Shown: positions 37,313 through 45,787 of the stretch, in pieces
Layout of the letters: every line of letters begins with the position of its first letter
Numbering within the stretch: the stretch's first letter is position 1
NCBI RefSeq assembly: GCF_010093185.1
Contig: NZ_PDWL01000004.1
Location: 118,192 to 182,191, forward strand
Direction of reading: 5' to 3'
From: Pseudoxanthomonas jiangsuensis
GTDB taxonomy: Bacteria > Pseudomonadota > Gammaproteobacteria > Xanthomonadales > Xanthomonadaceae
Length of the DNA: 64,000 nt
Translations under genes and position numbers: made by a program
Notes under the pieces: model-generated
What the model was told of the DNA's origin: nothing
The model's database searches: none
What the model saw: only the letters and a program-made list of their open reading frames with translations

Positions 37313-37345
37313 AGGTATCGCCGGTCCGCCGCGTGGCGGCGGCGG

Positions 37346-39817
37346 TCAGGCCGCCTCGCGGGTGCCGGCGGCGGGCTTGTCGTAGTAGCTGGCCGCGCGC
37401 AGCTCGTGGGCGTCGAAGTCGTCCACGGTGATCGTGTCCAGGGTCAGCGCGCGCAGCTCTTCCAGCAGCTTGCGCTCCTCGGCGGTGATTCCGCCCTCGG
37501 CCACCGCCTCGTCCAGCTGCGGGCCGAACTCCAGCGCTTCGATGCCCTTGGTCTTGAGCGCCTTGAGGAACTTGCGCTCCACCGGCTCGGCCTGCACCGC
37601 CTTGGCCAGGTAGCTGTCGATCCGGCCGCCGGGGTTGTTCTCGCACGGGGTCAGGAACACGCCGGTGCCCAGGCGGTCGCGGGCCTCGTTCGGGGTCATC
37701 AGCAAGGCGGCGACGCGGCGGTTGAGGCGGTCGCCCGGGGCCTCGGCGCGGCGGCCGAACGGGAACACCAGTACCCACAGCAGCCACCCCACCGGGCGGA
37801 TCGGGAAGTTGCGCAGGGCGGCGCTGAGCGAGGTCTCGATCTGATGGAAGCTGTTGTACATGCTCCAGGCCAGCAGGGGCTTGTCCGCTTCCGGCGCGCC
37901 CTCGTCGTGGTGGCGCTTGAGCACCGCGCCGGCCATGTACAGGTGGCTGAGCACGTCGCCCAGGCGCCCGGACAGCGATTCCTTGAACTTCAGCTTGCCG
38001 CCCAGCAGCAGCATCGACACGTCGGCCATCAGCGCCAGGTTGGCGGCGTAGCGGTCGAGCTTGCGGAAGAACGGACGGGTGTAGGCGTCGCCGGGGGCAC
38101 CGCCGATCTTCGAGCCGGTGATGCCGAACCAGAACGAGCGGAAGGCGTTGGAGATGCCATAGCGCACGTGCCCGGCCAGGCTCTCGTCGAAGCTCTCCAG
38201 GGCGGCGGCGCGGTCGGGCTCCTGCGCGGCCTTCATCTCCTTCATCACCCACGGATGGCACAGGATCGCGCCCTGGCCGAAGATCAGCAGGCTGCGGGTC
38301 ATGATGTTGGCGCCCTCGACGGTGATGCCGATCGGCGCGGCCTGCCAGTTGCGGCCGGCGAAGTTGCGCGGGCCCAGGATGATGCCCTTCCCGCCGATCA
38401 CGTCCATCACGTCGGTGACGACCTCGCGGCCCATGTTGTTGCAGTGGTACTTGGCGATCGCCGAGGGCACCGAGGGCACGTCGCCGCGGTCGACCGCCGC
38501 GGCGGTGGCCTGCGACAACGCGCTGATGGTGTAGGCCTTGCCGCCGATCCGGGCCAGCGCTTCCTCCACGCCCTCGAAGCGGCCGACCGACAGGCCGAAC
38601 TGCTTGCGGATGCGGGCGTAGGCGCCGGTGACCCGGGCGCCGAACTTGGCGCCGCCGGAAGCGGTCGAGGGCAGGGTGATCGAGCGGCCCACGGCCAGGC
38701 ACTCGTTGAGCATGTTCCAGCCCTTGCCGGCCATCTCCGCGCCGCCGATCAGCTGGCTCAGCGGGATGAACACCTCGCGGCCGCGGATCGGGCCGTTCTG
38801 GAACGGCGAGTTGAGGGGGAAGTGGCGGCGGCCGATCTCGACCCCCGGGGTCTCGCGCGGCAAAAGCGCCAGGGTGATGCCGATGTCCTTGGTGTCGCCG
38901 AGCAGGCCGTCCGGGTCGTACATGCGGAAGGCCAGGCCGACCAGGGTCGCCACCGGCGCCAGGGTGATGTAGCGCTTGTCGAAGGTCAGCTTGACGCCGA
39001 CCACCTGGGCGCCGTTCCACTCGCCGGTGCAGACGATGCCGAAGTCCGGGATCGAGGTGGCGTCGGAGCCGGCGAACGGGCCGGTCAGGCCGAAGCAGGG
39101 GACCTCCTGGCCGACGGCCAGGCGCGGCAGGTAGTAGTCCTTCTGCTCCTTGGTGCCGTAGTGGTTGAGCAGCTCGCCCGGACCCAGCGAGTTGGGCACG
39201 CCGACGGTGGAACTGACCACCGAGGAGATCGAGGCGATCTTCTGGATCACCTTGTGGTGGGCCAGCGCGGAGAAGCCCAGGCCGCCGTATTCCTTCGGGA
39301 TGATCATGCCGAAGAATTTGTTCTTCTTGATGAAGTCCCACAGCTCCGGCGGCAGGTCGGCGTGGACGTGGGTGATCTCCCAGTCGTTGACCATCCGGCA
39401 CAGCTCTTCCACCGGGCCGTCGAGGAAGGCCTGCTCCTCGGCCGTCAGCTGCGGCTTGGGATAGTTGAGCAGCAGGTTCCAGTCCGGGTCGCCGGTGAAC
39501 AGCTCGCCCTCGAAGCCGACCGAGCCGGTCTCCAGCGCGATCCGCTCGGTCTGCGACAGCGGCGGCAGGATCCGGCGGAACACGTTGAGCAGCGGCGCCA
39601 CGATCAGCGGCTTGCGGATGAAGGGCAGCAGCAAAGGCACCGCGACCAGCGCCGAGACGATGGCCACCACCGCGGTGGCGGTGCGGTGCGCGCCGAGCAG
39701 CCAGCAGGCGACCAGGGCGACGGCCAGCAACGCGGCCCAGGTGGCCAGCCGCAGCCGGTGGTAGGCGGCGAATCCTCCGATCAGGACGAACGCCAGGATG
39801 GGCGCGGCAATGCTCAT
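37346..39817 (-). CDS. fadE: Acyl-CoA dehydrogenase FadE
   Basis: First oxidative step of beta-oxidation: FAD-dependent conversion of acyl-CoA to trans-2-enoyl-CoA. 823 residues, matching the large bacterial FadE type (E. coli 814) rather than the ~380-residue mitochondrial type. Two to three N-terminal membrane helices (residues about 5-70) precede the acyl-CoA dehydrogenase domains: MIIPKEYGGLGFSALAHH, CFGLTGPFAGSDATSIPD, FIPLSQLIGGAEMAGKGWNML and RNFAGRNWQAAPIGITVEGANIMTR-type region. The ATG overlaps the stop of the upstream alpha/beta hydrolase gene (ATGA), implying coupling. A divergent TetR gene and palindromes upstream of the operon suggest acyl-CoA-responsive control. Confidence 0.97.
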   Translation of the reverse strand: MSIAAPILAFVLIGGFAAYHRLRLATWAALLAVALVACWLLGAHRTATAVVAIVSALVAVPLLLPFIRKPLIVAPLLNVFRRILPPLSQTERIALETGSVGFEGELFTGDPDWNLLLNYPKPQLTAEEQAFLDGPVEELCRMVNDWEITHVHADLPPELWDFIKKNKFFGMIIPKEYGGLGFSALAHHKVIQKIASISSVVSSTVGVPNSLGPGELLNHYGTKEQKDYYLPRLAVGQEVPCFGLTGPFAGSDATSIPDFGIVCTGEWNGAQVVGVKLTFDKRYITLAPVATLVGLAFRMYDPDGLLGDTKDIGITLALLPRETPGVEIGRRHFPLNSPFQNGPIRGREVFIPLSQLIGGAEMAGKGWNMLNECLAVGRSITLPSTASGGAKFGARVTGAYARIRKQFGLSVGRFEGVEEALARIGGKAYTISALSQATAAAVDRGDVPSVPSAIAKYHCNNMGREVVTDVMDVIGGKGIILGPRNFAGRNWQAAPIGITVEGANIMTRSLLIFGQGAILCHPWVMKEMKAAQEPDRAAALESFDESLAGHVRYGISNAFRSFWFGITGSKIGGAPGDAYTRPFFRKLDRYAANLALMADVSMLLLGGKLKFKESLSGRLGDVLSHLYMAGAVLKRHHDEGAPEADKPLLAWSMYNSFHQIETSLSAALRNFPIRPVGWLLWVLVFPFGRRAEAPGDRLNRRVAALLMTPNEARDRLGTGVFLTPCENNPGGRIDSYLAKAVQAEPVERKFLKALKTKGIEALEFGPQLDEAVAEGGITAEERKLLEELRALTLDTITVDDFDAHELRAASYYDKPAAGTREAA

Positions 39818-40755
39818 GGGTTTGCTCCGGTGACGGGCGCTGGAGCCCGGTGCGCGAGGGAAGGCTGGCCGGTCCCCTCGGTCCGGTCCAGTTCCGCCAG
39901 ATAGTCCAGCACGGTGGCGGTAAAACGGTCGTTGTCGTCGCCGGCCAGCATATGCGTGGCGTCGGCGAGCTGCACGTGGCGCGCGTGGGGCGCCAGTTCG
40001 AGGAAATCGGCGACGGTGCGGTCGGACACCAGGTCGCTGCGGCCGCCGCTGACCAGCAGGAGCGGGCAGCGCACGGCGCGGGTGGCCTCGGCGATCGCGT
40101 CCTGGTGCCGGTCGCTGTCGCGGGCCAGTTCGTCGACCAGGCGCGGGTCCCAGTGCCAGCGCCAGCGGCCGTCGCCGCCCTCGCGCAGCAGTTCGCGCAG
40201 GGAGCCGGGCGACTTGCGGCCCTGGCGGTGCGGCAGGTAGGCGGTGACGCTCCCGGCGGCCTGCTCCAGCGAGGCGAAGCCATCGGGGAAGGCGGTCATG
40301 AAGCCGAGGATGCGTTCCAGCCCGGCGGTTTCCCAGCGCGGGGTGATGTCGACCAGGACCATGGCCCGGAACAGGCCCGGCCAGCGCGCTTCGGCCAGCA
40401 GCCCGAACAGCCCGCCCATCGAGGCGGCCACCAGCACCGGCGGCCGCGGCAGTTCGCCGGCCAGCACGATCAGGTCGTCTGTGAACTGCTGGCCGGTGTA
40501 GGCCTCGCCGGCGGCGTTGCGGCCGGAGCCGCCGTGGCCGCGGGCGTCGTAGGCCAGGCCGGCGTGGCCGCGGCCGGCGAGCGCGGCCGCGGTGGCCGAC
40601 CAGGCGCGCCGGGTCTGGCCGAAGCCGTGGGCGAACAGGATTGCCGGTGTGGCGGCGGTCGCCGAGGCGTCGTGCCGGGTCGCGGCCAGGTCGATGCCTG
40701 CGCCCTGCAACGACAGGTCGAACGAAGACACGGCGGCGGGCGGAGCGAATTCCAT
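39814..40755 (-). CDS. Alpha/beta hydrolase
   Basis: 313 residues of the alpha/beta hydrolase fold. Oxyanion segment LFAHGFGQTRRAW, GLAYDARGHGGSG, nucleophile elbow AASMGGLFG with the serine replacing the usual GxSxG first glycine by alanine (A-A-S-M-G), LLLVSGGRSDLV with the acid, and ADATHMLAGDD with the catalytic His. It may be an esterase, thioesterase or lipase-like enzyme acting upstream of beta-oxidation. It is the first gene of the fadE operon and overlaps fadE by 4 bases. Its ATG at 40755 lies inside one of the candidate TetR operators, so repressor binding would directly block expression. Confidence 0.88.
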   Translation of the reverse strand: MEFAPPAAVSSFDLSLQGAGIDLAATRHDASATAATPAILFAHGFGQTRRAWSATAAALAGRGHAGLAYDARGHGGSGRNAAGEAYTGQQFTDDLIVLAGELPRPPVLVAASMGGLFGLLAEARWPGLFRAMVLVDITPRWETAGLERILGFMTAFPDGFASLEQAAGSVTAYLPHRQGRKSPGSLRELLREGGDGRWRWHWDPRLVDELARDSDRHQDAIAEATRAVRCPLLLVSGGRSDLVSDRTVADFLELAPHARHVQLADATHMLAGDDNDRFTATVLDYLAELDRTEGTGQPSLAHRAPAPVTGANP

Positions 40756-40803
40756 ACTGAATGGTATGGACGCCGGCCGGGCAAAGTCAATACGAAGGCG
40801 TAT
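40751..40803. promoter_or_regulatory. Candidate TetR operators in the divergent fadE-operon/tetR promoter region
   Basis: Two palindromes with shared half-sites: TCCATAC-6 nt-GTATGGA (40751-40770) and ATACG-4 nt-CGTAT (40790-40803). Further CGTATGG half-sites occur near 40822 and at 40888-40894, on the tetR side. This is the expected place for an autoregulated TetR repressor controlling the divergent operon. Confidence 0.65.
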
Positions 40804-40906
40804 GGCGTTGCAGCAAAGACCGTATGGACGGCAAGCCCCTGTCCCGACTCGGTTTCCACCGCAACGGCGTACTGCAACGCACTGCGGCGTATGGTTAAAT
40901 CGGTGC

Positions 40907-41503
40907 ATGAACACGACCCCGGACCCTGCACCCACCTCTCCCGCCCCCGCCCGTGGCGCCCGCCTGAGCGCGGCCGACTGGGCCCAGGTGGCCCTCGATG
41001 TCATCGCCGAACAGGGCGTGTCCGCGGTCGCGGTCGAGCCGCTGGCGCGCCGCCTGGGCGTGACCAAGGGCAGCTTCTACTGGCATTTTCCTTCGCGCGA
41101 CGCCCTGCTGCAGGCCGCTTTGGAGCGCTGGGAGGAGGTGGAGCAGGAGCAGGTGTTCGGCAGCCTGGAGGAAGTGCCCGACCCGCGCGAGCGCCTGCGC
41201 ATGCTGTTCCAGCTGGTCGGCCACGAGACCAAGCCGCACGCGATCTACAGCGAGCTGCTCAAGGCGCTGGAGCACCCGGCGGTCGGCCCGGTGATCCAGC
41301 GCGTGTCGCAAAGGCGCCTGGAGTACCTCACCGCCTCCTTCCGCCAGGCCGGCCTGGGCCGGAACGAATCGCAGAACCGCGCGCGCCTGACCTACGCCGC
41401 CTACGTCGGCTTCCTGCAGCTGCGCCCGCAGCAGCCGAAGATGACCCACGAGGAGTTCGAGGAATACCTCGAGCACGTGATCAATACCCTGATTCCGGTG
41501 TGA
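40907..41503 (+). CDS. TetR-family transcriptional regulator
   Basis: 198 residues. The N-terminal DNA-binding domain has WAQVALDVIAEQGVSAVAVEPLARRLGVTKGSFYWHFPSRDALLQAALERWE, a textbook TetR helix-turn-helix in several pieces (VEPLARRLGV, TKGSFYWHF). The C-terminal helical domain would bind the inducer. It is divergent from the alpha/beta hydrolase-fadE operon across a 151-base gap bearing GTATGG palindromes, so it probably represses that operon and senses acyl-CoA or a fatty acid; the ligand is inferred from context only. The ATG at 40907 is the first that yields the family start; the open frame upstream is the non-coding promoter region. Confidence 0.92.
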   Translation: MNTTPDPAPTSPAPARGARLSAADWAQVALDVIAEQGVSAVAVEPLARRLGVTKGSFYWHFPSRDALLQAALERWEEVEQEQVFGSLEEVPDPRERLRMLFQLVGHETKPHAIYSELLKALEHPAVGPVIQRVSQRRLEYLTASFRQAGLGRNESQNRARLTYAAYVGFLQLRPQQPKMTHEEFEEYLEHVINTLIPV

Positions 41504-41510
41504 GCGGCGC

Positions 41511-42833
41511 CTAGTCCGCGAACGCCGGCCGGGTCAGGTTCTCCGGCGCGGCGTCGGTGCACAGCACATCGTCCTCGATCCGGATGCCGCCATAGGGGCG
41601 GAAGGCGTCCACCCGCGCCCAGTCGACGCTGGCGGCGTGGCCGTTCTTCTTCACCTCGTCCAGCAGCATGTCGATGAAGTACACGCCCGGCTCGATGGTC
41701 ACCACCATCCCCGGCTCCAGCACCCGGGTCATGCGCAGGTAGGGATGGCCGTCCGGGCGCGGGATCGTGCCGCCGCGGTCGCTGGCGGCGAAGCCGGCCA
41801 CGTCGTGCACCTGCAGCCCGATCGGATGGCCGAGGCCGTGCGGGAAGAACGCCGCGCTCACCCCGGTGGCCAGCGCCGCCTCCGGCGAGACCCTGAGCAC
41901 GCCGAACTCACGCAGCACGCCCATCAGCGCCAGGTGGGCGTCGACGTGCAGCTGGCGGTAGTCGGCGCCGGCGCGCACGCCCGCGCACATCGCCTGCTGG
42001 GCCCGGTCCACCGCCTCGACCATCGCCTGGAACTCGCCGCCGCGGTCAGCCGCATAGGTGCGGGTGATGTCGGCGGCGTAGCCATGGTGGCTGGCGCCGG
42101 CGTCGATCAGGAAGCTGCGGGCCTGCGCGGGCGGGTCGCGGTCCAGCTCGGTGTAGTGCAGCACCGCGCCGTGCTCGTTGAGGGCAACGATGTTCTGGTA
42201 CGGGACCTCGGTGGCGTCCTGGCGTGCGGCGGCGCAGTAGGTCATGTGGATCTCGAACTCGCTGGCGCCGGCGCGGAAGGCGCGCTCGGCGGCGCGGTGC
42301 GCGTGCGCGGCCCTGCGCTGGGCGATGCGCATCAGCGCGACCTCGTACGGGGTCTTGTACGAGCGCTGGTAGTGCAGGTAGTCGAGCGCGGCGGCCGGGT
42401 TGTCGGGGACGTAGCTGCCCAGGGCGCTGTTGGCCTCGCCGATGATCGCGCAGCGCTCCGGCGGCCCCGGCAGCAGTTGCAGGGCTTCCTCCGGGGTGCG
42501 GATCACCTCCACGTCCACGTGCCCGACCCACCAGCCGTTCGGCGCCTCGGGCACCACGTGCCAGTAGTCGAATGGCTGCAGGTAGATCACCTTCGGCCTG
42601 CGCCCGGGGCTGTAGGCGATCCAGCTGTCGGCGACGCCGGTCAGCGGCAGCCAGTGCTTGAAGTGCGGGTTGACCGCGAACGGGTAGTCGCGGTCGTCGA
42701 ACACCTGGTAGTGGCGGCGACCGCTGGGGATCAGCAGGTGTTCGCGGCCACTGCGCGCCAGCGCCTCGTCGGCGCGCGCGGTCAGCACGGCCAGGTGCTG
42801 GGGATAGAGCAGGGCGGGATCGGCGGTGGTCAT
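41511..42833 (-). CDS. pepQ: Xaa-Pro dipeptidase
   Basis: Dinuclear metal (usually Mn) aminopeptidase-P-fold enzyme splitting dipeptides with C-terminal proline. 440 residues, same as E. coli PepQ (443). Pita-bread-fold metal-ligand segments are present: SFLIDAGASHHGYAADITRTYA (two Asp ligands), FFPHGLGHPIGLQVHD (His ligand), TIEPGVYFI (Glu) and GGIRIEDDVL (Glu). The N-terminal domain ends near residue 155. It lies alone between the convergent TetR gene and the PilZ/DUF1631 pair. Confidence 0.95.
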   Translation of the reverse strand: MTTADPALLYPQHLAVLTARADEALARSGREHLLIPSGRRHYQVFDDRDYPFAVNPHFKHWLPLTGVADSWIAYSPGRRPKVIYLQPFDYWHVVPEAPNGWWVGHVDVEVIRTPEEALQLLPGPPERCAIIGEANSALGSYVPDNPAAALDYLHYQRSYKTPYEVALMRIAQRRAAHAHRAAERAFRAGASEFEIHMTYCAAARQDATEVPYQNIVALNEHGAVLHYTELDRDPPAQARSFLIDAGASHHGYAADITRTYAADRGGEFQAMVEAVDRAQQAMCAGVRAGADYRQLHVDAHLALMGVLREFGVLRVSPEAALATGVSAAFFPHGLGHPIGLQVHDVAGFAASDRGGTIPRPDGHPYLRMTRVLEPGMVVTIEPGVYFIDMLLDEVKKNGHAASVDWARVDAFRPYGGIRIEDDVLCTDAAPENLTRPAFAD

Positions 42834-42896
42834 GCGGGCGAAGCGGAAGCGGGACAGGCGGCCAGTTTGCCCGACGCGGGCTGAGCGCAGGCTGCC

Positions 42897-43241
42897 TCAG
42901 TGCGAGGTGTCCTCGCCCGCTTTGACCCAGTCGCGCACGTGGCCGCGCTGCTCGTCGGAGATGGTCAGGAAGCGGAAACCGCACCAGGCCTGGCCGGGGG
43001 TGTTGGCCGCGCCCGACCACAGCAGGTGCACGCCGACCACGATCGACGTGCCCTGGCGGCCGCCGAGCTGGAACCGCAGCTGGTACAGCGCATCCTCGTG
43101 CAGGGGTACCGAGGCCAGCAGCAGCATGCCCGACTCGGACAGGTTGCCCAGGTGGCCGACCACCTCGTCGGTCATCATGTCCACCACCGGGACGCTCTCG
43201 GCGACCTGGCGGCGCGGGGCGCGGCGGGCTTCGTGGATCAT
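42897..43241 (-). CDS. PilZ-domain protein (c-di-GMP receptor)
   Basis: 114 residues, a single PilZ domain. Both c-di-GMP binding motifs are intact: an RxxxR motif at Arg6-Arg10 (RRAPRR) and NLSESG (Asn33, Ser35, Gly38). It should therefore bind cyclic di-GMP and act as an effector. Its ATG overlaps the TGA of the upstream DUF1631 gene (ATGA), so the two proteins are made together and may interact. The process controlled, such as motility or surface attachment, is not shown by the sequence. Confidence 0.9.
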   Translation of the reverse strand: MIHEARRAPRRQVAESVPVVDMMTDEVVGHLGNLSESGMLLLASVPLHEDALYQLRFQLGGRQGTSIVVGVHLLWSGAANTPGQAWCGFRFLTISDEQRGHVRDWVKAGEDTSH

Positions 43242-45646
43242 GCGCCGGCCGCTCCCAGCTCGCCCATCGCGTCCGGCCTGCCGGCCAGCCCGCGCAGGGC
43301 GCGCAGGGTGGCGTGCCAGGCGCGGTCGATCAGGCGGCCCTTGTCCTCGGTGACGATCCGCGCCTGGCCCTGGGCCATCAGCCGCGCCAGGCTGTCCAGC
43401 GACTGCTCGCCGACCTTCTGCCCGCGGGCGTTGACGAACAGCGCGTTGTCGGTGACCGGGCTGTACCAGGACAGCCTTTGCCGGCGCAGGTCGCCCTGCT
43501 GGTTGAGCACGAACTCGAACCAGGTACCGAACGGCAGCGTGCGCAGGTGCTGGTAGCACGCCTGCTCGGCCTCGCTGCGCGGCGGCAGGTGGACCTTGCG
43601 GGCTTCGGCCTGCTCGCCCTCGCCCAGGCGCGCGCGCGCCTTGAGCTTGGCGGTCAGCTCGGTGCGCGAGGTGGCCTCGTCGTCGTCGCTGCGCGAGAGC
43701 CGGCGTGCGATCGCGCTGGCCTCGTCCTCGTGGTAGCCGACCTGGCGCAGGGCGCCGTCGATCTGCCCGGCCAGGGCCGGATCGGCGGGCGCGTCGCCGG
43801 CGCAGGTGATCTCGACGATGCGCGCGGTGGCCGCCTCGCGCTCGCGCCATTCCTCCGAGTCCTCGCCGTGGCGCAGCGCGGTCAGGGTCAGCACGTCGGC
43901 CCAGGCCTGGCTCAGCAGGGCCTGCACGAACTGCGGCGGCTTGCGCCCGCCCAGGCGCGCGGCGATCGCCTCGGCCGCGCGGCGCTTGGCCGTCTCCAGG
44001 CGGTCGCGGCCGCGCGCGGCCTCGACCTGGCGGCGCTCGCTGACCTCGGCCTTGCGCGCCTGCGCGCGGTGGTGCTCCTGGACCTCGCGGTTGGCGCGCT
44101 CGAACACGGTCTCGTCGCCGTCGTAGTCCTCGACCACGCGCTCGACCGCCTTCTCCAGGCGCTGGACCAGGTGCGGGTCGGCGTCGTCGTCGGCCAGCCA
44201 GGTGGCGCCGGACTCGGCCACCGAGTTGAGCAGCTCGCGCGCCGGATGCTGGTCGCGGACGAAGAAGCTGCGGTCCTGGACCGCGGCGCGCGCCACCGGC
44301 ACCTGCAGGCGTTCGAGCAGGTTCTGCGCCGGCGCGTCCTGGTGCACCTCGCGGCCGATCTCGTGGTAGAGCATGCCGAGCAGGTCGAAGGTGTCGCTGT
44401 GCTCGGGCGACAGGCCGGCCTCGGGGCCATGTGCCTCGCGCATGCGCTCGAGCATCGCCCGGCGCAGGTCGTCCATGGTCCGCCGCGCGCGCCCGTGCGG
44501 GCGCAGGGGCGGCGCCGACTGCAGGGTGCCGAGGACGTTGACCACCGCGTCCACCGGCAGGATCAGGCCCGGGGTCGGCGGCGGCACCGGCGAAGCCTTG
44601 CCCGCCGCCGCGCCGCGGTGTTCGGACAGCATGTTCTGCAGGGCGGCGAACACCGCCTGCTCGGGCAGTTCGCCCGGCTGGCCCGGTGCGGCCGTCGCCG
44701 CACCGGCAGCGCCGCCGGCGGCCGCGGATCCGGCCTCGCCATCGGCCGGCGCAGCGGAGGCCATGCCGGCGCCGGCGGGGCCGCCGCGCGAGGCCAGCCC
44801 GGCCAGCAGGGCGCCGCTCCAGCCCGAGTGCCGGGCCTGGCCCTGCCAGCCGGTCATCGGCCGCTGGCTGGCGGCGCCGGCCGAGCCGGTCACCGGCGGC
44901 CGCCGGCTCTGGCCGGCGGTGCGCGGGCGGTAGGGCAGGTACACCAGGCCGGGCAGCACGCCCTCGTGGGCCAGCAGTACGTTGAGCCGTTCCACCAGTT
45001 CGCCGTAGCGCTCGATCACCTGGCGCTCGAACACCCGGTACAGCAAAAGCTGCGAATCCAGGTTCATGTGCAGCGCCTCGCCGGCGTCGCGCAGGACCCG
45101 GCACAAAGCGTGCGGGCCGACCGGCAGCCGCTCTGGATCGAACGCCGGGCGCGCGGCGAGCACGCCGAAGCGCTGGCCCAGCAGCAGCAGCGGTGTGCCG
45201 CCGCGCTGGCTCTCGCGCCGGGCGATCTCGCGCAGGACGATGTCGCGGTCCAGGTCAGTGTCCTCGACCAGGGTCAGGCGCTGGAACTGCACGGGATCCT
45301 CGGGCTCCTCCGGCAGGGGCAGCTCGGTTTCCGGCGCCTCGCGCAGGCGCGCCAGCGAGGCCTCCAGCCCGGCCAGGTAGCGTGGCACCAGGTCGGCGCG
45401 ATGCTGGCGCAGGTGCTGCAGTTCGGAGAAGTGTTCGGCCTGGTGCTGGCTGCTGCGGGCGCGGTCGGCCTGCTTGAACAGCTGCCGCTCGAACTCGTTC
45501 AGGGCCAGGTTGAGCGAGGTGGACAGGCTCTGCGCCGCCAGCGCGTTGACCGCTTCCAGGATGTGGCGCACGCGCGCCGGCAACGCGGCGCTGGCCAGCG
45601 TCGTCGGTGCGGTACCGGACGAGGCGGATTGGGCGTGGGCGGACAT
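43238..45646 (-). CDS. DUF1631 family protein
   Basis: 802 residues, mostly alpha-helical, no signal peptide or membrane helix. The N-terminal ~260 residues (LNEFERQLFKQADRARSSQHQAEHF, LPVGPHALCRVLRDA, LYRVFERQVIERYGELVERLN) fit the DUF1631 family, whose members are 700-800 residues and occur in gamma- and betaproteobacteria. A Gly/Ala-rich low-complexity linker lies around residues 240-350. The C-terminal ~130 residues (LPPRSEAEQACYQHLRTLPFGTWFEFVLNQQG, RQRLSWYSPVTDNALFVNARGQ) look like a PilZ-related beta domain often found at the end of DUF1631 proteins. Overlap with a PilZ gene suggests a c-di-GMP-linked role. Function is otherwise unknown; some database entries misname the family thymidine phosphorylase. 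Confidence 0.85.
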   Translation of the reverse strand: MSAHAQSASSGTAPTTLASAALPARVRHILEAVNALAAQSLSTSLNLALNEFERQLFKQADRARSSQHQAEHFSELQHLRQHRADLVPRYLAGLEASLARLREAPETELPLPEEPEDPVQFQRLTLVEDTDLDRDIVLREIARRESQRGGTPLLLLGQRFGVLAARPAFDPERLPVGPHALCRVLRDAGEALHMNLDSQLLLYRVFERQVIERYGELVERLNVLLAHEGVLPGLVYLPYRPRTAGQSRRPPVTGSAGAASQRPMTGWQGQARHSGWSGALLAGLASRGGPAGAGMASAAPADGEAGSAAAGGAAGAATAAPGQPGELPEQAVFAALQNMLSEHRGAAAGKASPVPPPTPGLILPVDAVVNVLGTLQSAPPLRPHGRARRTMDDLRRAMLERMREAHGPEAGLSPEHSDTFDLLGMLYHEIGREVHQDAPAQNLLERLQVPVARAAVQDRSFFVRDQHPARELLNSVAESGATWLADDDADPHLVQRLEKAVERVVEDYDGDETVFERANREVQEHHRAQARKAEVSERRQVEAARGRDRLETAKRRAAEAIAARLGGRKPPQFVQALLSQAWADVLTLTALRHGEDSEEWREREAATARIVEITCAGDAPADPALAGQIDGALRQVGYHEDEASAIARRLSRSDDDEATSRTELTAKLKARARLGEGEQAEARKVHLPPRSEAEQACYQHLRTLPFGTWFEFVLNQQGDLRRQRLSWYSPVTDNALFVNARGQKVGEQSLDSLARLMAQGQARIVTEDKGRLIDRAWHATLRALRGLAGRPDAMGELGAAGA

Positions 45647-45787
45647 CGGCGGCTTGTTTCCCCTATCGGCGAGGTATTTATCACGTTTCGCGCGGGGCCG
45701 GCCAGCGCGCTGACACCGGTGGATGCGACCGGCAGCCCGCGACATTCGCACGGCCCCGTAAGGAGCCGCGGGCCGGCGGGAGCGTAC

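Noticed and set aside
37406..39904. An 832-codon plus-strand open frame antisense to fadE
   Set aside because: Composition is Gln/His/Gly/Arg-rich with no motif, explained by the codon use of fadE.
36738..40283. A 1181-codon minus-strand open frame through the fadE operon
   Set aside because: Only its last 159 codons are a real gene (DUF4442); the rest is an off-frame reading of fadE and the hydrolase gene.
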